A DNA stretch of 64,000 nucleotides from Punica granatum (taxonomy: Eukaryota; Streptophyta; Magnoliopsida; Myrtales; Lythraceae), in NCBI RefSeq assembly GCF_007655135.1, contig NC_045130.1, positions 35,150,605 through 35,214,604 of the forward strand, given 5' to 3'. The position numbers and the translations under genes are program-made. Below the pieces are notes generated by a model, which was not told where the DNA came from, did no database searches, and saw only the letters and a program-made list of their open reading frames with translations. Positions 46,568 to 58,959 of this stretch are shown piece after piece. Position 1 is the first letter of the stretch; every line of letters begins with the position of its first letter.

Positions 46568-49500
46568 ATGGCGGCTCGGAACTTGGAGAAGATGGCATCG
46601 ATTGATGCCCAGCTGAGGCTGCTGGCCCCGGGCAAGGTCTCCGAGGACGACAAGCTCGTGGAGTACGATGCCCTGTTGTTGGATCGGTTCCTTGACATCC
46701 TTCAGGACTTACATGGGGAGGACATCCGAGAAACGGTTAGTAGTTATGATTCCTTCGCTAAAAGTCTCGCTTTTGCTTGTTGTCTCAGTGGTTAAGGTCG
46801 GAGTTTGCCTTCGAAAAGCTTGTAAATCAGAGATTATGCGCATTGTTGAATGGGACTGCCCCTTGCAATCTGAAAGCTTAAGCCTTTTGTTGATGTAGTT
46901 TCTGTTAATTGGCATGGATGATTGATTCACTATTTGAGGTAGATTTATCGGATCATGCAACGGTTTGGTGGATGTCTTTTAGGTTAGAGAAACCGATTCG
47001 TATGGATCTTTTGACACTGTCCGCCGATATAGGTCGTCCCTTCTAACATGCTTGGTAATTTCAGTTGGTTGATTTACTGTCGATTCAATTGTGGGTTCAT
47101 GTGTGCTAGGTTCAAGAGTGCTATGAGTTCTCAGCAGAGTACGAGGGGAAGCGGGATCCCCAGAAGTTGGAAGAGCTCGGGAAAGTGCTGACGAGCTTGG
47201 ACCCTGGCGACTCCATAGTTGTGACAAAGTCGTTTTCTCACATGCTTAGTCTGGCTAACTTGGCTGAAGAAGTTCAGATCGCATACAGGAGAAGGATTAA
47301 GTTGAAGAAAGGAGATTTTGCTGATGAAGCCAATGCGACAACTGAGTCCGATATTGAGGAGACCCTGAAGAGGCTTGTGGGCCAGTTGAAGAAGTCCCCC
47401 GAGGAAGTTTTTGATGCTCTGAAGAACCAGACAGTTGATCTTGTCTTTACAGCACATCCTACTCAATCTGTCCGCAGATCTTTGCTTCAGAAGCATGCTA
47501 GGTATGTTCATCTATGAGTTTGTAGTTGGATAGTCGGTTGGATAAATTAATTATGAGATTGAGGTACGTTCAATTATTATTGTTAAGTAATTGGTTGCTT
47601 ACCCCCATATTGGCTCTTCAGGATCCGAAATTGCTTGACTCAGTTGAATGCTAAGGACATCACCCCTGATGACAAGCAGGAACTTGATGAGTCTTTGCAG
47701 AGGGAGGTATGATGATGCCAAAATTTTTTCTAATTTTGTTTTGAAGAACTGTTTCAATTTTTCATTTTCATGTTCAGAAGCTCATAAATTTCTTTTCTTA
47801 CATTCAATCAAAGTAGAAAGTTGAGTTTTCATGGCTAAATTGGAAACAAGACCTTCTGAAGTTCAATTCCACACTTTGTGGTTAAGAAAAGGAAATTCTA
47901 GTGTTCTGTGACCAAAGAGACTCCGTTGTCATGCAGAACACCCATTATATTCAAGAGCTTCTTGTTATGGTGTTTGAGTCTTTGATTTTCAGTGCTTTAA
48001 TTTTTTGTTTGTAACAAAATTTCAATATTGGACTACTGGAGTTTGCAACGAGTACACTTACATATTGGCAGTATGATAACATATCTTTCCTATGCATGCA
48101 GATTCAAGCCGCATTTCGAACCGATGAAATTAGGAGAACTCCTCCGACTCCACAAGATGAAATGAGGGCGGGAATGAGCTACTTCCATGAGACAATCTGG
48201 AAGGGTGTCCCAAAGTTCCTGCGTCGTGTGGACACAGCTCTGAAGAACATTGGGATAATCGAGCGTGTCCCTTACAATGCCCCTCTAATTCAGTTCTCTT
48301 CTTGGATGGGAGGAGATCGTGATGGTAAGTGTCAAGTTGGATCAAAGGATTATTCGTATATGTCTATATTTCTTCTCGTTGTATTTTATCATCGAACCTT
48401 TTCATCTGTGTCTATGGTATAGGGAATCCAAGGGTGACTCCGGAGGTTACAAGGGATGTGTGCTTGTTGGCTAGAATGATGGCTGCTAACTTATACTTTT
48501 CCCAGATCGAGGATCTGATGTTTGAGGTATGGAAATGTCTTCTTTAGCATATGGAAATTGCATTCCTCACTTAGAGAAAAAGAAAAAGCGCTAGAGCTAA
48601 AGAAATTGTGGTATATCAACATATTCATGTTTTGCTTCTACCAAAATTTTCTGGCAGTTGTCTATGTGGCGATGCAATGATGAGCTTCGAGCTCGTGCGG
48701 ATGAACTTCACAGGTCATCGAAGAGAGATGTAAAACATTATATTGGTATGTGGTTTTTTAGTGATCTCACCTTGTTGAAATATTCCCTCCATCATTTTGG
48801 TGGATTCTTAATTTTACTCCCGAATTTCCTCAATATTAAAAGGCTTTCTGGTGCAGAGTTCTGGAAGCAGATTCCTCCTAACGAGCCATACCGTGTTATA
48901 CTTGGTGATGTTAGAGACAAGCTGTACAGTACACGTGAACGCGCTCGCCAATTGTTAGCAAGTGGTATCTCTGAAATTCCCGAAGACTCAACCTTCACAA
49001 ATGTCGAGCAGGTGGGTCTCTCTTCACATATCTTTCATCAACTTAGGTCCAATTCTTTGACCTGACTATGGCCAAGGCTCTGTTTGGTCATTTGGAACAC
49101 TTTTTCAGTTTTATACTTTCTGGCATAAAAGATGCATCCAAAGACCTTTTTCCTTCATTTTTTTTCCCTTAGTAACAAAAAGATGAGTTACCAAAAAACA
49201 TTTCCTCCGAAAAGCAATCTAAAACTATACCAAGTTCTACCAAGTTATAACTGCGTAACTTGCTCCACTCACATTATAGTTGGCAGTTACTGATATCTAT
49301 GTCTATTATTAGATCTAGTGATGATAATATGTTCTTAAATCTGCAGTTTTTGGAGCCCCTTGAACTTTGCTACCGTTCGCTTTGCGCCTGCGGTGATCGG
49401 TCAATAGCAGACGGAAGCCTTCTCGACTTCTTACGACAAGTCTCCACCTTTGGTCTCTGCCTTGTGAGGCTCGACATAAGGCAAGAGTCTGACAGACATA

Positions 49501-51371
49501 CCGATGTCATTGATGCCATCACAAACCACTTGGGTATAGGGTCTTACAGAGAATGGTCTGAGGAGCGGAGACAGGAGTGGCTCTTATCAGAGCTCAGTGG
49601 GAAACGCCCACTCTTCGGCCCTGATCTGCCAAAAACTGAAGAAATAGCTGATGTTTTGGATACTTTACATGTCATTGCGGAGCTTCCCTCGGACAACTTT
49701 GGAGCCTACATAATTTCCATGGCCACTGCTCCTTCTGATGTCCTTGCGGTCGAGCTCTTACAACGGGAGTGCCGTGTGAAGCAGCCCTTGAGGGTTGTTC
49801 CGTTGTTTGAGAAGCTGGCTGATCTCGAGGCTGCACCTGCTGCTGTGGCCCGTCTCTTTTCAATCGACTGGTACAGGAACCGAATCAATGGTAAGCAAGA
49901 GGTCATGATTGGGTACTCTGACTCAGGGAAAGATGCTGGCCGTCTCTCCGCCGCCTGGCAACTATATAAAACCCAGGAAGAGCTTGTCAAGGTTGCGAAG
50001 CAGTATGGGGTGAAGCTCACGATGTTCCATGGCCGGGGTGGGACTGTTGGAAGAGGGGGTGGGCCTACCCATCTCGCTATCCTGTCTCAGCCCCCAGACA
50101 CGATCCATGGGTCCCTCCGGGTGACCGTCCAGGGAGAGGTCATCGAGCAGTCATTTGGGGAGGAGCATCTCTGTTTTAGGACACTTCAGCGGTTTACAGC
50201 CGCAACCCTCGAGCATGGCATGCACCCCCCGGTGTCTCCCAAGCCTGAGTGGCGGGCTCTACTGGATGAGATGGCAGTTATCGCCACGAAGGAGTACCGC
50301 TCAATAGTCTTCCAGGAGCCGCGGTTCGTTGAGTACTTCCGCCTTGTAAGCGGTCATTCTTTTCTCATCCGCTATTAAGTGATTTTAGAAATTTGCGTTC
50401 TATCTTGAAAGATAGATAACATTCTTGAAAGTTAATTCAATCAAAAACCTGAACATATATTTACTACAGTTCTGGTTTCATGTCCCATTCATCTCTGGAT
50501 CTTTGCAGGCTACACCTGAGCTGGAGTATGGCCGGATGAACATTGGGAGTCGTCCATCAAAGAGAAAGCCAAGTGGGGGCATTGAGTCACTCCGTGCTAT
50601 TCCGTGGATCTTTGCATGGACCCAGACAAGATTCCACCTGCCCGTCTGGCTTGGTTTTGGGGCTGCATTCAAGCACATTATCCAGAAGGACATAAAGAAC
50701 CTCCACATGCTCCAGGAGATGTACAAAAAATGGCCCTTCTTCAGAGTCACCATCGACTTGATTGAGATGGTGTTTGCAAAGGGAGACCCCGGCATTGCTG
50801 CCTTATATGACAAGCTTCTGGTGTCTGAGGAGCTGTGGTCGTTCGGAGAGCGCTTGAGGGCAAATTATGTAGAAACCGAGAAATTACTCCTCCAGGTAAA
50901 TTTGAGTGAATGCTGAAGGCGAGAGTTAATTTTCTGAGACTAATCTCGATCTTCAATATTCTTACATGGAAAGCACTTTCAAATTCCTTTTTCATCTGAT
51001 TGCCCCAACAAAAGTTTCACGTGAACCAAGAATTTGCAAATAATGCACCTTTGTGTGATCTTTCTATGCAGATTGCTGGGCACAAAGATCTACTTGAAGG
51101 GGACCCCTACCTGAAGCAGAGGCTCCGTCTCCGAGACTCATACATTACGACCCTGAACGCGTGCCAGGCCTACACACTGAAGCGAATCCGAGAGCCGGAC
51201 TACCACGTGACGGTGAGGCCCCACCTGTCCAAGGAGTACATGGAGTCCATGAGCAATCCCGCTGCCGAGCTAGTGAAGCTCAACCCCATGAGTGAGTACG
51301 CCCCAGGCCTGGAGGACACCCTCATCTTGACCATGAAGGGTATTGCTGCGGGTATGCAGAATACAGGTTAA
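46568..51371 (+). CDS. PPC: Phosphoenolpyruvate carboxylase, plant-type, C3 form
   Basis: Cytosolic PEPC converts phosphoenolpyruvate and bicarbonate to oxaloacetate, refilling the TCA cycle. Ten exons join to 966 residues, the usual family length: 46568-46735, 47110-47501, 47622-47706, 48102-48324, 48423-48526, 48658-48745, 48857-49011, 49347-50345, 50509-50895 and 51072-51371. All introns are GT-AG and all phases fit. The N-terminus carries the regulatory phosphorylation motif [11 protein letters not shown] (Ser11). Catalytic signatures are [12 protein letters not shown] (active-site His), [11 protein letters not shown] and the mobile loop [16 protein letters not shown]. The C-terminus ends in the canonical QNTG. 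The position known to separate C4 from C3 enzymes reads PWIFAWTQ (Ala), so this is a C3-type, housekeeping isoform. Nothing is missing or frameshifted. Confidence 0.97.
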
Positions 51372-52185
51372 GAATCCGAAAGTCACTGAGGTTGTCTTAT
51401 ATATACACATGACTTAAAGTAGTCTCGCAAAATGATCTCCTTTCTGTTATTCTGTTTTTCTTGTTTCTTGTTTGTGGGTTCAAAGGTACGAAGTAAACAA
51501 TAAATAATAAAGAGAGCTCTACTTGTCAGAGGGAACTTTTGGTTGTATGATATGCTTCTTTATCCATGAAATGAGAGGAGGATCTTTATGTCTTCCCCTT
51601 GTAATCCTTTTCTACTATAAGGTACTACATTTCCAGTGTTGTACTGGACATTCGGTGGAAAGCTTATTATCGATTCAATGAAAGCTTATAAATTTCTCAA
51701 TGATGGGAGTTTATCCTGAGGAGAATTACAAATTTGTTACAAAGTACAGGAGCCAACACTTTTGAATTCTGCATTCTCTGATTTCAGTTCAATATTACAA
51801 TTTCGGTCAATTTGGAGATATAGCTGTTTATTTACTCTCTGTTGTCCTGCCCTTATCAATGGAAAAGGGGAAAAGACATTGACAAAGCAGCACAAAGCAT
51901 CCTATTCAGTCGTGCGCCTTCATGTTGTGCTGGTTCGTCGGAAGCAGCTTTGTCGTCTAAAATTCCATGCGTTACGCAAGAAGCAAACTGAGTTAGAATT
52001 TTGAAATCGGGAGAAAAAAATGTGATATGGTAGATGCTGTGTTTGTCACTTCGTCACAAGAAAATTTCAACATTAACGAAGCCAAATGGGGTCAATATAT
52101 ATGACTTCAACGGAGTCAACTATTACCTCTATGAGATGCAAAGGAGACCAATGCTATTTTCTTCTATAAAGGGAGAGTGGTTATA
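51372..52185. other. Convergent intergenic region between PEPC and CGL160
   Basis: Contains the 3' end of the PEPC transcript (AATAAATAATAAAG near 51499-51512 is a likely polyadenylation signal region) and the 3' end of CGL160 on the other strand. The plus-strand frame at 51762-52004 is not supported as a gene. Confidence 0.5.
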
Positions 52186-54281
52186 TCAAGCCTGATTCTT
52201 TGTGTCGATGGTAGAAACTGCATCCTCAATAGCTTGAAGAAAAGTGGCGATTTTGTAGGTGAAAAACCCGACAAGCATCGGTATCAACTCTAGCTGCATC
52301 ATTCCATACTCTGGAACAAGGATTCTGTACCCATGAACAACAAACCACTTTTTACTCAGAATCCATAGCACTTGCAATGACCTGTAATAATTTTGAGACT
52401 CTACTAGCACTTACGCATTCCATCGATTATAGATCATGACTAGCACGAACGGAACCAAAAGCCTCGGCTGCCCAATTGCGCCCCTGCGAGCATTCAACAT
52501 TTACTTCATTGAAGATGAATAAAGCTCAAGTGCTTGGGTATAAACAAAATGCGTTTATAAAATACTCATCCATCAAGTTTCATGAAAATCCTCACTGAAG
52601 TGCGGGGTAAAAAAACAAGAATAAAAGGAGAAGCTGAATAATATTCTGCTCACTTCATCAGCCCTTTAGCTCCATCCGCCATGGAATCAACAGTGTTCCC
52701 GAGCATTCTCATGTAGATCAAGGAACCGATTAAACCGGCACCAAAGCTGACAGAAGAAATGGCGAAAACATATTAATGATGGCTTATACAGGTAATATAA
52801 TACAAGTTACCAATGGTAGTATTAAAATTTTACCGCCGAGCACTAATAAAGTAAGATCCAGCATATACATGCATTTATATATCAGAAATTTTTTGTCTCA
52901 CCTAGCGGCTATTTCAGGTGTATAAGAAACATAAACTGAGACAAGACCAACACCACCGATACCGAGAGTAAGAATCTGCAGTTTCTTCTTCAACTGAAAA
53001 AGCAAAACAAGGAACACATTTATTGAGTTCAGGTATAGAGGAAAATCCAAAATCGATAAGGTGTATGGATACTCTGTTATACCAACCTTGAAGTACTGCT
53101 CCCTAGACTGAGCAGCCAGTACCTCAGGGTCACCTCGAGGCTGCCTCGCTTCTCGAAACATCACATCCTATATTAAAGAAAGAATTATGTATTAATGTAT
53201 GCAGAAATTCAAATGGAAGAGCCCTGGACCAGATGTAACAAACAATGGACATGAAGCTCGAAAATTTCAATTAATTGGTCTGCCCATTTCATGATAATGT
53301 GGCTTACACTGCCTCCAGTAGCAGCTTTGGTCGCTCTATCCCACTTTTCTTGCTCACGTCGTGTTGGCACCAGCCTCCATCTCGGTGATGCAGTGCCATT
53401 GCTCTGATGATGGTTTCATGATTGCAGTGAGAAAGAAGTTACTGCCATATCATTTTCTGAAATTGGTTTCTCGATAAGAATACATTCATCTCACTTGAGT
53501 CAGCGTTTCAACAGGCTCCTCTGCAACGGCCTTTGAAGGTTTCATGAGCTCCTTGCTCAGATCAACATCCAAGCTACAGTAAGCCCCCAACATGAAATTC
53601 GTCAGCTTAGTCCAGAAAAGATACTACATCGGAAAAATAACGAATTCGAGGCAGATGCAGACCTGTCGAGCGACATGACCCGGTTCAAGCTTAGAAATCC
53701 TGAGGATTCTTCCTGTACGAGCAAAGGCAAAGAGATAAGACCACCAGAGATACTCTACCAAATAACAGCAGGTGCCCACTAAAAAGAAAACCTTCCTACA
53801 TCAAATGTTTACCAAATTCCATCGTCGTACTGTCAGGATAACAACAATTAACGAACTTCCCGATGTCTAGTATGAAAATATCACAGATTCTTCCTCCAAT
53901 TGTCACAGATTTGATGAGACAAATCAAGTAGATAATTCCTTTTCAATTGGGATAGAGGGAAGGGACCTTAACAGGGGAAGTGGGTTCGATATCGCCATCA
54001 GGGTCCTCAATCATGCGTTTGAACCGACCCACAAAGTCTTTGTTCCAGATGAAGTCGTCCGAGCTGAGGGGGTCGGCCTCCTCGCCGCCCCAGTACTTCC
54101 GGAGCTTAGAGGTCGTCGGGGGGCCGCCGTATTCGCCCGGAGCCACCCCGGTGGACCACTTCATCGGCTTCTTCTTGGGCAATAAAATCTTGGTCGGCCT
54201 CTGGCCCGCCGGTAGCTCCGGGGAGTCCGGGGAGGCCGGCGTCGTCGCGGAGATCACCAAGATGTAGCTCAGAACGGCCAT
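52186..54281 (-). CDS. CGL160: CGL160, chloroplast ATP synthase assembly factor (ATP synthase protein I-like)
   Basis: CGL160 is a thylakoid membrane protein conserved only in the green lineage that helps assemble the CF0 c-ring of chloroplast ATP synthase. Nine exons on the minus strand join to 337 residues: 54281-53967, 53712-53663, 53573-53495, 53403-53308, 53167-53087, 52993-52902, 52746-52654, 52483-52415 and 52324-52186. All boundaries are GT-AG and in phase. The N-terminal half holds the green-lineage-specific region (KWSTGVAPGEYGGPPTT, LRKYWGG, then FLSLNRVMSLDS and PTRREQEKWDRATKAATGG). The C-terminal half is the AtpI-like domain with membrane segments (ILTLGIGGVGLVSVYVSY, AGLIGSLIYMRMLG, LIPMLVGFFTYKIATF). 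The start ATG is the only one fitting the conserved beginning (MAVLSYI). Confidence 0.94.
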
Positions 54282-55377
54282 CTCTCGACTCCGGCGGGTG
54301 GTGAGAGCTACAACCGGAGCGTGACGGGCAACTTTCCGGTGCTGCCACCGACCGTGGGGAAGGGAAAATATCAGACGTTGGAGCTTGTCGACGCTCCCGT
54401 CTTGTGCGCTTGTTAATGCGCCACAGATGCCCCCACTACTCCGGTCAGTAAAGTGTTGGTCAAATTACAAATTAGTCCCTAAACTATCTGGATGATGCAA
54501 TTTTGACCCTTATTTTGCATGTACTCTTTAACGAACCGGCACTTACACTTACATCAACATCGCAGTACGAAAAACCGCCCTCTGTGTTCTCTGCCGACTG
54601 ATATGGATCAAGGCAAGAAAGCGAGCACCTGAATTATCCGAAGAAGAAGAAGAGGTGAACATTTCGAGATTCGATAACTGATCCCGATTGCCGCCACCAT
54701 GAAAGGCCCCTTACAGCAACGATGGTTGCGATCATGGACAAAACGGCCACGAATGCAGGACCTCTTCTTCATCTCCACTCGCTCAAGGATTGAATGAATT
54801 AAGTAGACAAGCCCTCACGTCGTGATTTCTAGAGTGTGGACTCTCTTGCAGAATCCGAATCAGTTGAAGAGAACGATGGATCCGGAAACACCCGTTCCCT
54901 AAAGCACCGGAATTCATCACCGTTGGCAGCAGCAGCAATTTAATGCCATATTGAATTATTCAAATTTTCCGTAACCTATTTAGTGCCAAACCGCATCGTA
55001 CATCAATGTAGCGAAAATGCCTGTCTTACATGGCAAGTCTAGTGAGTGTCCGTTGAAACACCTAAGTCGGTTTGGGAAAGTGTGTCACGCAAACAATGTC
55101 CCCTCGGTCGAGATGAAGATGAGGATTTCCCCGTGACACTCGAAGATGAAGCAGCCTTGTGGTAATCACAAGCTTACTACAATATTTTCATGGTCTTTTA
55201 TTGAGGGCATGCTATCTCACCCATTGATTGCGATGAGCATATTCTATTTGTTCGAACGGGTGAAAAATTATTTTGTATCTGACTGCTTGTTTGTTTGATC
55301 TCATTGATCGTTTTGATGTTGTGGTACTCAAACCCGATTTGCATTGTATTGTCTATCAGTCCTAACAACTTTCTGTG
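54282..55377. other. Intergenic stretch right of CGL160
   Basis: Contains the CGL160 promoter on the minus strand (first few hundred bases). No further gene is supported. Confidence 0.4.
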
Positions 55378-55990
55378 CAGGTACGATCTCAACATCGAAC
55401 CTTACCCTTTGCTCACCTTGGAGGAGATCAAGTTAGCCTTCGTGCAGGCTTACCAAAATGTCGGCCCCGTCGACTAATTAAGATCAGAGCTTACGACCCT
55501 GACTCAGGGGGCTGATGAGCCTGTGCGTTCCTACTTACTGAGGATTCAGAGGATCATCAAGATGTGGCCCGAATTTCACGGGCTTCCAGATAGACTTCTC
55601 AAGGTTCATCGATGGGCGCAGAGAAAGACTTCAGGGAGTGGATAGGCCCGCAGAATCCCGACTCCCTTACGAAGCCCTGAGGCTTGCATTCTAATACGAG
55701 CAGGTGAAGGGTGTGGTGTACGCTGCTAAGGTCGAGCTGAAGTGCGGGTTTTGTGGGGAGCCACACGAGGAAATCGAGGGGTGTGAGGTAAGGGAGAGGA
55801 GGAGAGTTGCGGTTGCAGGTCAAGGAGGAGGGGGAAAATTTGGAGATCGAGAGGCTTTCGGGTTCTGCTAGCGGTGAGGACGGGACGTGAGGAAGAGGAG
55901 CCTGTGGCATTGGCGATCGATGTTGGAGATATCAGTGCTGGAAGAAGAGGCTTGACAGGAACTCAAGCAATCTGACCATCCATCCAAGCC
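55378..55990 (+). pseudogene. Possible retrotransposon gag-like remnant
   Basis: The plus strand reads as a broken frame with gag-like character: LTLEEIKLAFVQAYQNVGP, a stop at 55475, then VRSYLLRIQRIIKMWPEF and another stop near 55645. A Cys-rich FCGEPHEEIEGC lies near 55750. GC content is higher than in the surroundings. No protease or reverse transcriptase is nearby. The assignment to a gag gene is tentative. Confidence 0.35.
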
Positions 55991-56298
55991 CGTTTCCATT
56001 CTTTCGTGCCCAATATTGTCTATGATCCTGTCTTTGAATAAGTTAATGATGTCGATGCATCCTGCGATCGCAGTTAGGAACCTCCATGTTTATGGTTGTG
56101 TAAGTGCTCAACTTCTTGGTTCAATTTTCGGCTCTTGAGCTTCCCAATAAGTGGCTCCTAAGCTTTCTTATAACCAAAAGAAAAGAAAAAAATCAATAAT
56201 ACAATCCGATGGTTTTGACTTTGAATTTGAGAACTAAATTTGGAAATAAATATTGATGGATGCAAATTATATATCTAACTAGAAAATTTCAATCAAGA

Positions 56299-56448
56299 GA
56301 GGGAATAGCATAATGGTGTACCTTTCGCCTGATAATCAAGAGGTCTCATGTTCGATATTCAGTGGGACTACCCGTGCTATTTTATTAGATATTTATAATT
56401 TATATTTCACTGTACTAAGTTCATGAGCCTCCTTTGTAACCGAAAAAA
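56299..56448 (+). mobile_element. tRNA-derived SINE-like element
   Basis: A-box-like TAGCATAATGGT at 56306-56317 and B-box-like ATGTTCGATATTC at 56348-56360 have the spacing of a polymerase III promoter. They are followed by a non-tRNA body ending in TTTGTAACCGAAAAAA near 56448. This is the layout of plant tRNA-derived SINEs. Both boxes are slightly degenerate. Confidence 0.6.
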
Positions 56449-56990
56449 TTAGAAAATTTCAATCCGACAAATTGATGAGTATATGATATTAGTTTTTATA
56501 TCACACTTCCCAAATTATAAGTATAATGTATTCATTAGAAGAAAAATAATCATATTTCCGATTCCAAATTACAATTGGCCAAACAAATCATTAGTTCCAA
56601 TAGCTTTTGGAAAAAGTCTGCACTTTCAATTTTCCGAAGAAAAAAAATCCATAAATCTCCTTTTTGAAAAGGAACAAATAATTTTGATATTTCACAAAAT
56701 CAACTTAATATTTACTTATAATATCGTCGATAATCAAATAAATTGAATCGGGCATTCTAAGGAACATCAATGTGTTATGGCCCTGTCTCTCTCTATGCTT
56801 TCCCCAATCTTATACCATGTAAAATACCATGTCCCGGGGAAAAAACTTACACAACGAAATTTAAAAGGAAGAAAAAAAAAACACCAAACACGGTTAAAAC
56901 AAGAAGTCACCAGTTACCTTTTTACCAAGAGAAAAAGCAACTAATTAACTACTGAAAAAGAACGACTTTTCATAGTATTTAACTGAGCGA
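56449..56990. other. AT-rich upstream region of the 14-3-3 gene
   Basis: No gene supported. The frame at 56483-56746 is AT-rich without a recognisable domain. Confidence 0.3.
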
Positions 56991-56998
56991 CACGTGGC
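56991..56998 (+). promoter_or_regulatory. G-box / ABRE-type element upstream of the 14-3-3 gene
   Basis: CACGTGGC, a perfect G-box with the ABA-response core ACGTGGC, lies 270 bases upstream of the 14-3-3 ATG. A (GA)n run at about 57138-57159 follows in the leader. Function is inferred from the motif only. Confidence 0.55.
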
Positions 56999-57260
56999 GG
57001 GCCCCATCCAATAAGGGGCGAAGTCATTTTAGTTTTGGGGTCCCCACTCTAATTATGATGACATCCCACTCCCTCGACCAATTACCGCTTACCCGTTGAA
57101 TTGAAAGGGAAGGTAAAGGGATAGCTGCCGCAGCCGGGGAGAGAGAGAGAGAGAGAGACTCCGATCGACCGGAATCCGAACTCCGACCTCAGCTCACCGA
57201 TAATCCGATCACCTCGATCTGCGCCGAAGCTCCCGAAGCTAGTACTCTGAAGATCCGGCT

Positions 57261-58959
57261 ATGGCTTCCTCCTCCCGCGAAGGCCTCGTCTACGTCGCCA
57301 AGCTCGCCGAGCAGGCCGAGCGCTACGACGGTCTGTTAACTCACTTCTCCTTTGCCTCCGTTCTGCTCTGCCCTGCTCTCTACTGTATGATCGTAATTGA
57401 ATCTCATCTGAGCTCATGGCGACTGAGAATTTGATGTCCATGGCGACTTGAGTCGACTTGCTCGGACTTTGCGGTCGGAGAGCTCAATTCTGCTTTAGAT
57501 AATTGTAAATTCTGCTATGACTGATTTCAGAAGAGGAATGGAAGTTCGGCGGGGAAATTGATTACGAGCCGGCAAAGTTGTGATTCCGGAGGTTTGACTT
57601 ATGTCTCGTCCGGGAATTGCTCGGCCTGATTGATTCCTGTTTTGGTTTGTTATCAGAGATGGTGGAGGCGATGAAGAGTGTCGCACAGCTAAATGTGGAG
57701 CTGACGGTCGAGGAGAGAAACCTGCTCTCGGTCGGGTACAAGAATGTCGTCGGTGCTCGGAGAGCGTCGTGGAGGATCCTTTCTTCCATAGAGCAGAAGG
57801 AAGAAACGAGAGGGAATGAAGTCAATGTGAAGCGGATAAATGAGTATCGGCAGAAGGTCGAGTTGGAACTCTCGACCATCTGCAGTGACATCATGGTCGT
57901 GCTCGATCAGCATCTCATTCCGTCAGCGTCAACCGGCGAATCGAAAGTTTTCTTCTACAAGATGTGCGGCACTCATCTGTGACTGATTTAGAGATGTCCT
58001 TCGCTGTTTGACGTGATCTGATGATTGGAGATGTTTGTTACTTTCAGGAAGGGAGATTACTATAGATATCTTGCTGAATTCAAGAGCGGTGATGCTAAGA
58101 AAGAGGCTGCTGATCACTCGATGAAGGCATACGAGGCAAGTGGCTAGTTAGCCCTTCCATTTCCTTACTTCGAGATGTCATGCACCTTATAATCCAGGAG
58201 TGGTTTCTTGTCCCAATATCATTACCATCAAGACCGAGAAGCGTTTGTGTTTTTGCCTCTTTCTCGGATATCACTGTTTTCATTTTGGGGTTTAAACATC
58301 ATGCTGTATCTATTCTTCACTCTCTCCTAATTTTGGTCTTCACCTGTTGCAGTCAGCTACGAGTATAGCAGAAGCCGATTTGCCTCCGACGCACCCCATC
58401 AGATTGGGATTGGCCTTGAACTTTTCAGTATTCTACTATGAGATCATGAACTCAGCTGAAAGGTTTGTACGATACTATACTTGCTTCAGCCCGAGTTGTT
58501 TTGCCTCTAGTTATAGTGCTCAAGCTGGATGTATGTATCTTCCCCAGGGCTTGCCACCTCGCAAAGCAGGCGTTCGACGAAGCTATTTCAGAACTCGACA
58601 CCCTGAATGAGGAGTCGTACAAGGACAGCACCTTAATCATGCAACTCCTCAGGGACAACCTCACCCTATGGACCTCTGACATCCCTGAGGAAGGAGGTGA
58701 TGATTATAGTCATATTTGAGGATTAAGATCATATAATTTCGCTATAATTACTGATATTTCCTTTTTTGAGGATTTCATTTCTCATTAAAAATGCTTTTTC
58801 TGACTATGGCAGACGATTCCATTAAGGCAAACACCGGAGTCAAAGTCGGTGGCATTGAGGAAGCAGAGGTAAGTTACTCGTTTCAGTTGAAGTGCCATTA
58901 ATGCGTGATTTCTTGTTACCTACGTACTCATTGTGTTGTGCCATCCTTCTCTGCAGTGA
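57261..58959 (+). CDS. 14-3-3 protein, epsilon group (GF14 mu-like)
   Basis: 14-3-3 proteins are dimeric adaptors that bind phosphoserine/threonine motifs in enzymes such as nitrate reductase and the plasma membrane H+-ATPase. Seven exons join to 260 residues: 57261-57330, 57657-57963, 58048-58135, 58353-58462, 58548-58696, 58813-58868 and 58957-58959. Signatures are [20 protein letters not shown] and, near the C-terminus, [18 protein letters not shown]. Phosphopeptide-pocket residues are present (Lys in YKN, Arg in RRASWR, Arg-Tyr in YYRYLAEF). The absence of the DGDEL-type insert before LTVEERN, and the C-terminal [16 protein letters not shown], place it in the epsilon group near GF14 mu. 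Two oddities: the third intron uses a GC donor (GAG|GCAAGT), and the stop codon sits alone at the start of the last exon, after GCAGAG|GTAAGT. Confidence 0.95.

Noticed and set aside
57259..57441. Arg-rich minus-strand ORF over the first 14-3-3 exon
   Set aside because: Antisense shadow of a GC-rich first exon and intron.
58697..58719. 14-3-3 C-terminus ending in DDYSHI
   Set aside because: This is read-through past a GT donor at 58697; the next exon at 58813 supplies a normal acidic tail.
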